64,000 nt of DNA from DASQMT01 sp963835735. Its GTDB lineage: Bacteria; Actinomycetota; Thermoleophilia; Solirubrobacterales; Solirubrobacteraceae. The stretch is from NCBI GenBank assembly GCA_963835735.1, contig CAWIGP010000007.1:434001-498000 (forward strand). The letters run 5' to 3'. Shown in pieces: positions 41,148 through 50,257 of this stretch. The notes beneath the pieces are model-generated. The model did not search any database. It worked only from the letters and a program-made list of their open reading frames with translations, and had not been told where the DNA came from. Position numbers and translations under genes: made by a program. Position 1 is the stretch's first letter; each line of letters opens with the position of its first letter.

Positions 41148-41626
41148 TGGTCCGCACCGGACTGGGGTTCGACACGCACGCGTTCGTCTCGGGCCGCCCG
41201 CTGATCCTCGGCGGCGTCGACGTCCCGCACGACCAGGGTCTCGCCGGCCACTCCGACGCCGACGTGCTGACGCACGCAGTGATGGACGCGCTGCTCGGCG
41301 CGGCCGGGCTCGACGACATCGGACGGCTCTTCCCCGATACCGATCCGCGCTACGACGGCGCCGACTCACTGGGACTCCTGCGCGCCGTGGTGGCCGAGCT
41401 GGGCGAGCGCGGCTGGGAGATCGGCAACGTCGACACCACCGTGGTGCTCGAGCGCCCCAAGCTGGCGCCGCACCGCGACGCGATCCGGTCGTCGCTGGCG
41501 GGCGCGCTCGGGCTGCCGGCGGACGCCGTCAACGTGAAGGCGACGACCGGCGAGCGCATGGGCTTCGTCGGGCGCGGCGAGGGTGCGGCGGCGCTGGCGG
41601 TCGCGACGATCGACCGCCGCGGCTGA
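41147..41626 (+). CDS. ispF: 2-C-methyl-D-erythritol 2,4-cyclodiphosphate synthase
   Basis: IspF cyclises CDP-ME-phosphate with loss of CMP in the MEP pathway. The protein has 159 residues. GLGFDTHAF carries the zinc Asp and His, HSDADVLTHAVMDALLGAAG the signature, and IGRLFPDTDPRY and ATTGERMGFVGRGEG the substrate and trimer regions. ATG 41147 uses the last base of the previous stop; GTG 41144 is an alternative. A separate IspD-IspF fusion is not used here. Confidence 0.97.
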   Translation: MVRTGLGFDTHAFVSGRPLILGGVDVPHDQGLAGHSDADVLTHAVMDALLGAAGLDDIGRLFPDTDPRYDGADSLGLLRAVVAELGERGWEIGNVDTTVVLERPKLAPHRDAIRSSLAGALGLPADAVNVKATTGERMGFVGRGEGAAALAVATIDRRG

Positions 41627-41644
41627 TATGGGTAACCACCTGCC

Positions 41645-42199
41645 ATGAGCGCGATCGACAAGGAGCGCCTGCTCCGGTTCCGCGGCGAGCAGCTGACCGA
41701 CCGCGAAGGCGAGCAGGTCGGCAAGCTCGAGGAGATCTACCTCGACGCCGAGTCGGGCGAGCCGGAGTGGGCGCTGGTGTTCACCGGGCTGTCCGGGTCC
41801 AAACGGACGTTCGTCCCGCTCGCGGGCGCGACCGAGGCCGACGGGCGGCTGCGGGTGCCGCTCGAGAAGGAGACCGTCAGCGGCGCGCCAGGGGTCGAGC
41901 CGGACGGAGAGCTGACCGAGGATGACGAGGCCGCGCTGTTCAGCCACTACGGCATCGAGCCGGCCGCGGATGACGAGGGAGGAGGAGGAGGAGTGAGCGG
42001 CCGCGGACCACCCGCATGGGGTGATGGCGAATCACCCGCCGGCTCGCGAGCATCGCCGGGCGATGGCGACGTCGTCCGAGCCCCCGCCCGAGAGCACCCG
42101 GCACCGCCCCTGGGGATGGATCGGCCTGTGCGTCCTCCTCGCGGCCGTCGCCGCCGGCCTCGCGATCTGGGGGCTCGGGCTCCAGAGCGATCTCGATGA
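41645..42199 (+). CDS. PRC-barrel-domain protein, tail probably frameshifted
   Basis: Residues 1-110 form a PRC beta-barrel (LRFRGEQLTDREGEQVGKLEEIYLD, split here: GEQVGKLEEIYLD, PEWALVFTGL, VPLAGATEADG), then an acidic segment SHYGIEPAADDE. The frame then runs through a GGA repeat into Arg/Pro-rich sequence and overlaps the next gene by 137 bases. Removing one G from the GGG at 41977-41979 would turn the run into Glu codons and end at TGA 41994-41996, the acidic tail typical of this family. PRC-barrel proteins occur near ribosome-maturation and photosystem genes; the role here is unknown. Confidence 0.7.
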   Translation: MSAIDKERLLRFRGEQLTDREGEQVGKLEEIYLDAESGEPEWALVFTGLSGSKRTFVPLAGATEADGRLRVPLEKETVSGAPGVEPDGELTEDDEAALFSHYGIEPAADDEGGGGGVSGRGPPAWGDGESPAGSRASPGDGDVVRAPAREHPAPPLGMDRPVRPPRGRRRRPRDLGARAPERSR

Positions 42200-42440
42200 C
42201 GAGCGCGAGCAGTCGGCCCAGGCGCAGCAGCAGCTCGACGAGGCCAACGACGAGGTGACGAGCCTCTCCGAGCAGGTCGACAATCTGCGCCAGTCGGTCA
42301 GCGACGTGGGCGACCAGATCGCGCAGGCCGGATCCGACGTACAGCAGAACGCACAGCAGGCACTCGACGATCTGCAGAGCAACATCGCATCGCTCCAAGA
42401 GCGCGCCAGGGAGGCGCTCGAGCAGTTCCGCGGCGGGTAA
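42063..42440 (+). CDS. Single-pass membrane coiled-coil protein
   Basis: The protein has 125 residues from ATG 42063. A GTG at 42021 would add 14. A Pro-rich cytoplasmic start (SSEPPPESTRHRPW) precedes one transmembrane helix (about 18-40) and a long Gln/Glu/Asp-rich coiled coil (about 45-118; ANDEVTSLSEQVDNLRQSV and onward) facing outward. No known family is recognised. The PRC-barrel frame overlaps its start, which is probably caused by a one-base shift in that gene. cysS follows after 33 bases. Confidence 0.65.
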   Translation: MATSSEPPPESTRHRPWGWIGLCVLLAAVAAGLAIWGLGLQSDLDDEREQSAQAQQQLDEANDEVTSLSEQVDNLRQSVSDVGDQIAQAGSDVQQNAQQALDDLQSNIASLQERAREALEQFRGG

Positions 42441-42473
42441 CGTCGCCGAAGGCGCAATAGGCTTACGCGCCCG

Positions 42474-43823
42474 ATGCGGACCGTCCGCCTCCACGACACG
42501 AAGACCGGACAGCTGATCGAGCTACGGCCGCGCGACGACCGCCGGGTGGGGATCTATGCGTGCGGACCGACCGTGTACGCGCGGATCCATGTCGGCAACG
42601 CGCGTCCGTACGTCGTGTTCCTGCTGCTCCGGCGCTTCCTCGAGCACGAGGGCTACGAGCCGACGCTCGTGGTCAACATCACCGACATCAACGACAAGAT
42701 CTACGACGCGGCCCGCCCCGCGGGGCGCCCGTCTGCCGAGCTCGCCGCGGAGATGACCGAGCACTACATCGCCGACACCGACCGGCTCGGGATCGGCCGG
42801 CCGGACCAGGAGCCGAAGGCGACGCTGATGATCCGCGAGATCGTCGAGCTGATCGCCGAGCTGATCGCGCTCGGCCACGCCTACGTGGCCGAGGGTGACG
42901 TCTACTTCCGCGTGCGCTCGCTGTCCGAGTACGGCGCGCTCTCGCACCGCGACGTCGACCAGATGGACCAGGGCGAGGGCGTCGAGGGCGCGGGCCTGAA
43001 GGAGGACCCGCTCGACTTCGCGCTGTGGAAGGCGCGCAAGCCGCTGGAGGACACATGGTGGCGGGCGCCCTGGGGCGAGGGACGCCCCGGCTGGCACATC
43101 GAGTGCTCTGCGATGGCCGAGGCGACGCTCGGCGCGCCGTTCGAGATCCACGGCGGCGGCAACGACCTGATCTTCCCGCACCACGAGAACGAGGCCGCCC
43201 AGACGCTGGCGGCGCGCGGGCACGAGCTCGCGCGCATCTGGATGCACAACGGGATGCTCGAGCTCGGCGGCAAGATGTCGAAGTCGATCGGCAACATCCG
43301 CTCGCTCGCGGAAGTGCTCGACGAGGTCGGGCGGGACACGCTGCTGATGTACTTCGCCGAGGGCCACTACCGGCAGCCGATCGCGTTCACGCCCGAGAAG
43401 CTCGACGATGCCGCGCGCCGGGTGGAAGGGATCCGCAACGCCGGCCGGCGACTGGTGCCGGGCGACTCGCCTGCGGCGCTCGCGCCGTATCGCGATGCGT
43501 TCTTCGATGCGCTGGCCGACGACTACAACACGCCGCGCGCGCTCGCGGCGCTGGCCGAGTGGGTGCGCGAGGCGAACAGCGCGGACGGGCCGGTCGGCGA
43601 CGCCCATGCGCGCGAGATGCTCTCGATGCTGGGGCTCGACAACCTGCTCGACAGCGACGACGAGGCGCCGGCCGAGGTCGCCGAGCTGGCGGAGCAGCGC
43701 GATGCTGCCCGTGCGGCGCGCGACTTCGCCGAGGCCGACCGGTTGCGCGACGAGCTGCGCGCCCGCGGCTGGGAGGTCCGCGACGGGCCGGAGGGCGCCG
43801 AGCTCGTCCCGATCGGGCCGTGA
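42474..43823 (+). CDS. cysS: Cysteinyl-tRNA synthetase
   Basis: CysS charges tRNA-Cys. The protein has 449 residues. The class I HIGH motif appears as HVGN (IHVGNARPYVVF), preceded by the zinc cysteine of YACGPTVY. Further zinc ligands occur in GWHIECSAMA and HHENEAAQT, and KMSKS is in GGKMSKSIGN. A C-terminal helical anticodon domain (AARAARDFAEADRLRDELRARGWEV) is complete. It is CysS rather than the mycothiol ligase MshC, judged by its length and C-terminal domain. rlmB follows after 46 bases. Confidence 0.95.
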   Translation: MRTVRLHDTKTGQLIELRPRDDRRVGIYACGPTVYARIHVGNARPYVVFLLLRRFLEHEGYEPTLVVNITDINDKIYDAARPAGRPSAELAAEMTEHYIADTDRLGIGRPDQEPKATLMIREIVELIAELIALGHAYVAEGDVYFRVRSLSEYGALSHRDVDQMDQGEGVEGAGLKEDPLDFALWKARKPLEDTWWRAPWGEGRPGWHIECSAMAEATLGAPFEIHGGGNDLIFPHHENEAAQTLAARGHELARIWMHNGMLELGGKMSKSIGNIRSLAEVLDEVGRDTLLMYFAEGHYRQPIAFTPEKLDDAARRVEGIRNAGRRLVPGDSPAALAPYRDAFFDALADDYNTPRALAALAEWVREANSADGPVGDAHAREMLSMLGLDNLLDSDDEAPAEVAELAEQRDAARAARDFAEADRLRDELRARGWEVRDGPEGAELVPIGP

Positions 43824-43869
43824 TGAGCGCCGTTGTCGGCTGCTCGTCCGCCCGGCCCGCCCCGCGCGC

Positions 43870-44556
43870 GTGATCGTCTACGGTCGCAACGCGGTGCGCG
43901 AGGCCATCCGCGGCCCGCGCGACGTGCGTGCCGTGTGGGCGACCAAGGGCGCCGCGGCCGATTTCGCCGGGGCGCGGCCCGCGACGGCCGGCGAGATCGC
44001 CCGGCGCTGCGGCTCCGATGCGCACCAGGGCGTATGCGCGGACGTCGAGGAGTACCGCTATGCGGACGCCGCCGCGCTGCTGGGCGCGCCCGATCCGGTG
44101 CTCGTCGCGCTCGACGAGATCACCGACCCGCAGAACCTCGGGGCGGTCTGCCGGACCGCCGAGTGCAGCGGCGCGACCGGCGTGATCCTGCCTGAGCGCC
44201 GCTCGGCCCAGGTCACGCCCGCGGTCTGCAAGGCGTCCGCCGGAGCGGTCGAGCACCTCGCGATCGCCAAGGTCCGCAACCTCGCCGACTTCCTCGCCGA
44301 AGCGAAGACCGCCGGCTGCTGGACGTACGGCGCGGCGGCCGGCGCGCGCACCGGTTATCGCGACGTCGACTGGCGCGGCGGCGTCGTGCTGGTGCTCGGC
44401 GCGGAGGGCCGCGGCCTGCGCCCGCGCGTCGTCGCCGCGTGCGACGACCTCGTCGCGCTGCCGCTGCGCGGCCGCATCGCCTCGCTCAACGTGAGCGCGA
44501 CGGCTGCGGTCCTGCTGTACGAGATTTTGCAGCAGAGGCTTGACGCGTCCACATAA
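43870..44556 (+). CDS. rlmB: 23S rRNA (guanosine-2'-O-)-methyltransferase, SpoU family
   Basis: RlmB methylates the ribose of G2251 in 23S rRNA (E. coli numbering). The protein has 228 residues from GTG 43870 (VIVYGRNAVREAI). An N-terminal substrate-binding domain (1-75) precedes the SPOUT knot: motif 1 DPQNLGAVCRTAE, motif 2 VLVLGAEGRGL and motif 3 LPLRGRIASLNVSATAAV. The S-adenosylmethionine-binding trefoil knot residues are intact. The location after cysS is conserved in actinomycetes and Firmicutes. Confidence 0.94.
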   Translation: MIVYGRNAVREAIRGPRDVRAVWATKGAAADFAGARPATAGEIARRCGSDAHQGVCADVEEYRYADAAALLGAPDPVLVALDEITDPQNLGAVCRTAECSGATGVILPERRSAQVTPAVCKASAGAVEHLAIAKVRNLADFLAEAKTAGCWTYGAAAGARTGYRDVDWRGGVVLVLGAEGRGLRPRVVAACDDLVALPLRGRIASLNVSATAAVLLYEILQQRLDAST

Positions 44557-44686
44557 GCGTGCCAGACTGCGGCGCATCAGGTTGAGCTTGAGGGTTAGCG
44601 ATGGCCCTCACAGCTGATCAATATGGCGCCGGGGGAGGTGTGCGCCACGACATTTCGCGGGCCGGCGGCCCGAGAGAGGATCGTTC

Positions 44687-45334
44687 GTGGCCAAGATCTC
44701 GTCCAAGTCTCAATCTCAGGTTCAGATTGATGACGGATATCTGCTCGCACTGGCGAAGCAGGGCAGTCCCGACGCCTACGAACGCCTCGTGCGCCGCTAC
44801 CACTCGTTCGTGCGGCTCAAGGCGTCCTCGTACTTCCTGGTCGGCGGCGACTCGGACGATCTCGTCCAGGAGGGTCTCGTCGGGCTTTACAAGGCGATCC
44901 GCGACTTCAGGACCGATCGCGAGTCCTCGTTCCGGAACTTCGCGGAGCTGTGCATCACGCGCCAGATCATCACCGCGGTGAAGACGGCGACGCGCAACAA
45001 GCACACGCCGCTGAACGGCTACGTGTCGTTCTCGTCCACTCCGGCGGGCGCGACCGACAACGAGCCGACGCTCGACGAGATGCTCCCCGGCTCGACGGTC
45101 CACGACCCCGTCAACCAGGTGATCTCCTCCGAGGAGCTGCGCTCGCTCGTCGGCTGTCTGTCGACCGTGCTGTCCGAGCTGGAGTCCCACGTCCTGGGCC
45201 TCTACCTCGACGGTCATTCCTACACCGGCATCGGCGAGCGGCTCGGATGCGACTGCAAGACGGTCGACAACGCGCTGCAGCGGGTCAAGCGGAAGGTGGG
45301 GGCGCACCTGCGCTCGCGCGACGTGCTGCTGTAA
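44687..45334 (+). CDS. sigH: SigH-like (Spo0H-type) RNA polymerase sigma factor
   Basis: The protein has 215 residues from GTG 44687, with GAGAGGA 8-14 bases upstream. Region 2 reads DAYERLVRRYHSFVRLKASSYFLVG, then DDLVQEGLVGLYKAIRDF and FAELCITRQIITAVKTATRNKH. This closely follows the Bacillus stationary-phase factor SigH/Spo0H. Region 4 carries the helix-turn-helix LDGHSYTGIGERLGCDCKTVDNALQRVKRKV. The rlmB-sigH order is also that of Bacillus. No anti-sigma gene adjoins it, so control must be by other means. A role in stationary-phase or stress transcription is inferred from the family. Confidence 0.9.
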   Translation: MAKISSKSQSQVQIDDGYLLALAKQGSPDAYERLVRRYHSFVRLKASSYFLVGGDSDDLVQEGLVGLYKAIRDFRTDRESSFRNFAELCITRQIITAVKTATRNKHTPLNGYVSFSSTPAGATDNEPTLDEMLPGSTVHDPVNQVISSEELRSLVGCLSTVLSELESHVLGLYLDGHSYTGIGERLGCDCKTVDNALQRVKRKVGAHLRSRDVLL

Positions 45335-45343
45335 TCACTGCCC

Positions 45344-45760
45344 ATGCCGACCTGGCTCGCCATCGTGATCGGCGCCTTCGTGGTGCTCGTCATCATCCTC
45401 GCTCTCGGCGGAATCTACGCGCGCCGGCGCCAGCTCGAGGCCACCCAAGGCCGCTTCGATGCCCACCTGGCGCAGGTCAACGAGGACCTCGCCGCCGCCC
45501 ACGCGGACGACCGCGGGTGGGCCCGCGACGGGCTGGAGTCCGCCGCGCGCGCCGCCTATGCAGAGCAGCGCGGCTCCGAGCCGAGCGACCTCACGCTCGT
45601 GCAGATCATCGACCGCCCCGGCACCGACGAGGACAAGGCCGTCTTCGCAGTCGGTGACGAGCGCCTCACGCTCGGTCGCGCCGGGGGCGAGTGGGCGTTC
45701 GAGGGATTGAGCTCCGGTGCTCGGCGTCCAGACCGTGTCGAGTCGCGCGACCGCCCGTAG
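45344..45760 (+). CDS. Hypothetical single-pass membrane protein
   Basis: The protein has 138 residues. One strong transmembrane helix (about 4-24, AIVIGAFVVLVIILALGG) is followed by a basic stop (YARRRQ), a helical segment (ATQGRFDAHLAQVNEDLAAAH) and a small predicted alpha/beta portion (TLVQIIDRPGTDEDKAVFAV). No family is recognised. It begins 9 bases after sigH and is convergent with the LuxR-type regulator. Its place behind a sigma gene is compatible with a sigma-associated role, but nothing in its sequence is anti-sigma-like. Confidence 0.6.
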   Translation: MPTWLAIVIGAFVVLVIILALGGIYARRRQLEATQGRFDAHLAQVNEDLAAAHADDRGWARDGLESAARAAYAEQRGSEPSDLTLVQIIDRPGTDEDKAVFAVGDERLTLGRAGGEWAFEGLSSGARRPDRVESRDRP

Positions 45761-45786
45761 GCAGCCTCCCGCCTGCGCTCCGCGAG

Positions 45787-48755
45787 TTACACGACAGCGT
45801 CGAGCCCCAGCCGATGCGCGACGCCGGCCGCCTCGGTGCGTGAGCGGACGTCGAGCTTCGCCAGGATGCGCGACACGTGCACGCTGGCGGTCTTCTCCGC
45901 CATGTAGAGCTGTCGCCCGATCTCGCGGTTCGTCGCGCCGGCGGCGACCAGCGCCAGGACCTGTCGCTCGCGCGGCGTGAGGCCGAACGGGTCCTCGTCC
46001 TCGTCGCGCTCGACCGCCTCGCCCGTGCTGCCCTCGACGCCGAGGCGCAACCGCGCGCGCGCCGCCAGGCTCTCCAGCTCGCCGGCGAGCCACGCCGCGC
46101 CGAGCTGCTCCGCTTCAGAGATCGCGGCCGACGCCGGGTCGATGGCGGCCTCGCGATCGCCCGCGCCGACGAGCGCTTCCGCCTCTCGCCAGCGCGCGAT
46201 GGCGGCGTGATAGGGACGGCCCAGCGCGTCCCACGCCGCGGCCGCCTCCCGCCAGCGCTCCACCTGATCGGCCCCGAGCGCGCGGGCGAAGTCGGCCTCG
46301 GCATGGGCCAGGTAGGCGCGCTCGAGCACGCCGCCGTCCTCAGCGCACGCGCGCACGCGCGCCACCAGCAGCTCCGCGTGGATGACGGCGTCGGCCACGG
46401 CACGCTCGTCGCCGAGGTCGCGCGCCGCCTGTGCGGCGGTCGCCTCCGCGGTCAGCCCGGCGGCGGAGGCCATCGCCATCCGCAGCGCGTCATCGGAGCA
46501 GAACTCGATGCGGTCGAGCGCCAGCTCGACGGCGGCGCGCGCACCCGCCATGTCGCCCTCGCGCGTCGCGAGCTCGGCCTCCAGCGCGCCGAGCACACCG
46601 AGGTACTGCGGCTCGCGCGAGTCGACCGCCAGCTCGGCCGCGCGCGCGAGGTGCGGGCGGGCGGTGGCGCGCTCGTCGCGTCCGAGCGCCAGCTCGGCGT
46701 GCCGCAGGGCGGAGTTCAGCTCGGAGTTGGCGCTGCCGAGCCGCCGCCGGGCGATGCCCGCGAGCGCGTCCTCCGCGGACTCCCAGTCTCCACTGTCGAA
46801 CGCGAACTGGGCGATCGCCAGCGCCAGCCAGACCTGCCGCGTAGGGAGCGACGCCAGCTGCGCGTGCGCGGCGCGCACGCAGTCGAGCGCCTCGGCGGTG
46901 CGGCCGACGCTGTGCAGCGCCTCGCCGAGGTTCACGGCCGCGCCCGCGACGTCCTGCAGATGGCCGCGCCTGTTGGCGCCGTCGAGCGCGCGCTGCAGCG
47001 CCGCGATGCCCTCGTCGACCTCGCCGGTCGCGGCCAGCGAGACGCCGAGCGCGTTGAGCGCGCCCGCGGGGTCGAGGTGTGCCGCGCCCTGCTCGCTCAG
47101 CTCGGCCTGCTCGGCGAGCGCACGGCGCGCGACCTCCACCGACCGGCGGTAGCGCGACTGCAGCATCAACATCTTCGCCTGGCGCGCGAGCAGCCCGGCG
47201 CGCTCGGGGCTCGGCCCGTCGTCGGCGAGCAGCGCGAGACCGTGGTCGAGCGCCTCGACGGCCTCGTCGGAGCGCATCATCGACCACAGCGGGCGTTGCA
47301 TGATCCCGTACAGCCACGCGGCGCGGCGGGGTTCCGCGGACTCGTCCACAAGCTTCAGCGCCCGCTTGGCGAGCGTGACGGAGCGCGCCGGCTCGTCGGC
47401 GTAGAAGTGGCAGGACGCCGCGCATTGCAGCAGTTCTGCCTCGTCGGTCCCGGTCAGCTCGGGGGCGTCGGCGACGCGGTCCCACAGCTCCAGCGCGCGC
47501 TCGAACAGCGCGGCAGCCTCCTGGTAGGCGTGGACCTCCATCGCCGCGACGCCGGCGCGAACGGCCGCGCCAGCGCGGCGGGCTGGTCGCCGGCGGCGAG
47601 GTAGTGATGGGCGATCGCCGCGGAGCGCTGCGGACTGCTGTGCCCGGTCGCGGCGGCCTGCTCCTCGAGCGCGCGGGCGAGCGCGCGGTGCATTTCGGCG
47701 CGCTCGCCGGGCAGCAGGTCGTCGTACACGGCCTCGCGCAGCAGCGCGTGGCGGAGCGTGTAGCGCTCGCCCTCCAGCACGACGATGTGGCTCGCGACGG
47801 CTTCGCGCAACGCCTCGCGCAGGGCGCGCGCGTCGAGGCCGGAGACCTCGGCCAGTACGGCGTCGTCGACCTGCTCGCCGGCCGACAGCACGCGCACGAC
47901 CTCCTGCGCGTCGTCGCCGAGCCGCTCGATCCGTAGCGCGAGCGCGGCCGCGAGGCTGGGCGGAACGGCGCCGAGCCCGTCGAGCCCGGCGGCGAGCAGC
48001 TCCTCCGTGAACAGCGGGTTGCCCTCGCTGCGGGCGTACAGCCGGTCGACCAGCGCAGGGTCGGGTGGGGCGCCGAGGATGTCGGCCAGCTGGTCGGCCA
48101 GCTCGTCGCGCGTGAGCGCCGGGAGGTCGATCCGCAGCGCCCGCACGCGCTCGAGCTCGGCCAGCAACGGGCGCAGAGGGTGGCGACGATGCAGCTCGTC
48201 GGGCCGGTAGCTGGCTACGAGCAGCAGCGGCTCGTCGCCCAGCGTGGAGCTCAGGAAGCGCAGGAAGGCGCGCGTGGAGGCGTCGGCCCAGTGCAGGTCC
48301 TCGATCACCAGCAGCACGGGAGCGCTGCGTGCCAGCCCCTCCAGCACGGCCAGGAGCGCCTCGAACACCCGGGCCTGCTCGCCGGCGGCCCGCACGCGCT
48401 CGCGCTGCTCGCCGAGGCCGGGGAGCAGGGTCGCCAGCTCCGCGCGGATGTCGGCCGGCAGCGCGGCGAGCACCGGGTCGTCGTCGCGCACGAGCGGGCG
48501 CAGCGCGGTGATCAGCGGCGCGTACGCCAGCTCACCATCGCCCAGGGCGACGCAGTCGCCGCTGAGCACGCGGGTGCCGTCGGTCGCCGCGCGCGTCTTG
48601 AGCTCGTCGACGAGCCGGCTCTTCCCGACGCCCGACTCACCGACGACGAACGCCAGCGACGGCTGTCCGGCCGCGGCGTCGGCCAGTGCGGCCTGCAGCT
48701 GCGCGAGCTCGAGCGAGCGCCCGACCAGCCGCTTCGATGTCACGCCCGTAGCCAT
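45787..48755 (-). pseudogene. LuxR-family ATPase regulator (LAL/MalT type), split by an apparent one-base deletion
   Basis: The combined length is about 990 residues. The N-terminal AAA/STAND ATPase (Walker A GESGVGKS, Walker B LLVIEDLHWAD, ending near HHYLAAGDQPAAL) reads in one frame to about 47570. The TPR-like helical middle (MEVHAYQEAAALFERALELW) and the C-terminal LuxR helix-turn-helix (LTPRERQVLALVAAGATNREIG, then VHVSRILAKLDVRSRTEAAG) read in another. Inserting one base in GGCGCGGCC (minus strand, 47566-47571) restores AALAAAVRAGVAAMEVH. All domains are intact, so sequencing error is as likely as inactivation. LAL regulators activate metabolic or secondary gene clusters through ATP- and signal-dependent oligomerisation. 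Confidence 0.85.
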
Positions 48756-48811
48756 CCCCTCCAGGATCGCAGAGCGAGACGACGATTACTCGACGGGGCT
48801 TGCTCCTCGGT

Positions 48812-49570
48812 TCAGGCCGCCACGCGCGGGCGCCGGTGCTCGGCGGCCTGGACGATCCGTAGCACTTCGCTGACGCTGTCGGTCACCAGCAGGAGGTCCA
48901 CGTCGGCGTCGACGATGTTGCCCTTGCGCGCGACCTGGCTACGCAGCCACGCGACGAGCCCCTCCCAGTAGGCGGTCCCGAACAGGATGATCGGGAAGTG
49001 GCGGATCTTGGCCGTCTGGCGCAGGGTGGCCGCCTCGAACAGCTCGTCGAGCGTCCCGAACCCGCCCGGGAAGACGACGAACGCGCTCGCGTAGCGCACG
49101 AACATCACCTTGCGCACGAAGAAGTAGTGGAAGTCGAGGCTGAGGTCTACGTAGGGGTTCTCGTACTCCTCGTGCGGCAGCTCGATGTCGAGTCCGATAG
49201 ACGTCGCGCCGGCTTCGCGTGCGCCGCGGTTGCCCGCCTCCATGATCCCGGGACCGCCGCCGGTGATGATCGAGAACCCTGCGCCGCCGAGCGCGGCTGC
49301 CGTCTCGCGCGCCTTCGCGTACATGGGGTCGGTTCGCGGGGTGCGCGCCGAGCCGAAGATCGACACTGCGCGCCCGACGTGTGCGAGCTGGTCGAAGCCG
49401 AGCTGCAGCTCCTCGTGGATCCGGCGCACGCGCGCGACGTCGTCGAGCTGGGAGACGATCGCGGGTGTGTCGGCCTCTAGCAGCTCCTCATCGGCGGACG
49501 TCGGCGGGCGCGGATGCGTATGCCGCCATTCCGCCTCGTCGGCCTGCGTCCAGTCGCCGGAGCTGTCCAT
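48812..49570 (-). CDS. LOG-family (lysine decarboxylase-like) nucleotide phosphoribohydrolase
   Basis: The protein has 252 residues from the ATG at 49570. The Rossmann-like LOG motifs are clear: VSIFGSARTPRTDP, GFSIITGGGPGIMEAGN and VVFPGGFGTLDELFEA (PGGxGTxxE). LOG proteins hydrolyse nucleoside 5'-monophosphates such as cytokinin ribotides, and many are mis-named lysine decarboxylases. The long acidic N-terminus (1-60) is typical of the actinobacterial TIGR00730 group. The substrate in this organism is unknown. Confidence 0.88.
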   Translation of the reverse strand: MDSSGDWTQADEAEWRHTHPRPPTSADEELLEADTPAIVSQLDDVARVRRIHEELQLGFDQLAHVGRAVSIFGSARTPRTDPMYAKARETAAALGGAGFSIITGGGPGIMEAGNRGAREAGATSIGLDIELPHEEYENPYVDLSLDFHYFFVRKVMFVRYASAFVVFPGGFGTLDELFEAATLRQTAKIRHFPIILFGTAYWEGLVAWLRSQVARKGNIVDADVDLLLVTDSVSEVLRIVQAAEHRRPRVAA

Positions 49571-49659
49571 CCGTCCAGAGTAGGGCTTCACCTGTGGTCA
49601 CGTCACTCCAGAAGCTGGTGCGACCTGGCGGGCGAGGCCGGCGTTCACCTTCCGCCGGA

Positions 49660-50193
49660 TCAGCTGACCTTCTCGAGGTCGACGACGAAGATCAGCGTCT
49701 CGTTCGGCCCGATGTCGGGGCTCGGGCTCTGCGCGCCGTACGCAAGCTCCGGCGGGATCACGAGCAGCCGGCGTCCGCCCTCCTTCATCCCCGCAACGCC
49801 CTGGTCCCAGCCCGGGATCACCTGACCGGCGCCGAGCGGGAACTCGAACGGCTCGGCGCCGCGGTCCCACGAGGCGTCGAACTGCGTCCCGGTCGACCAC
49901 GAGTTGCCGACGTACTGGACCGAGACGGTGTCGCCCTCCTTCGCCGTCTTGCCCTTGCCCTTGACGATGTCGGTCGTCTGCAGTTCGGCGGGCGGCGTGC
50001 CGTCCGGCTTCGCGATCTCCGGCTTCTTGTCGAGATCCTTGCCGATCGTCGATGCGTCGACAGTGCCGGCCGCCTCCGGCGTGGCAGTCGCCGTCTCCTG
50101 CGGTGCGGCGGTCTCGTCCTCTCCGTCGTCGCCGCACGAGGCGGCGAAGAGGGCGAGTAGGAGACAGGCGAGGACGATCGGCAGGCGGCTCAT
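49660..50193 (-). CDS. Lipoprotein FKBP-type peptidyl-prolyl isomerase
   Basis: The protein has 177 residues from the ATG at 50193. A signal peptide ends in the lipobox LFAASC, so Cys18 is lipidated. A Thr/Pro/Ala spacer (to about 70) leads to an FKBP domain: VQYVGNSWSTGTQFDASW, FEFPLGAGQVIPGWDQGVAGM, RRLLVIPPELAYG and TLIFVVDLEKV, with the active-site Tyr, Phe, Asp and Trp in place. It should speed proline isomerisation in secreted proteins at the outer face of the membrane. Confidence 0.9.
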   Translation of the reverse strand: MSRLPIVLACLLLALFAASCGDDGEDETAAPQETATATPEAAGTVDASTIGKDLDKKPEIAKPDGTPPAELQTTDIVKGKGKTAKEGDTVSVQYVGNSWSTGTQFDASWDRGAEPFEFPLGAGQVIPGWDQGVAGMKEGGRRLLVIPPELAYGAQSPSPDIGPNETLIFVVDLEKVS

Positions 50194-50257
50194 GCCGGGC
50201 CAGGATACGAACCCCACGAGTTCAAGAACGCCGGCGGCTCGGACGATACGACTGGAG

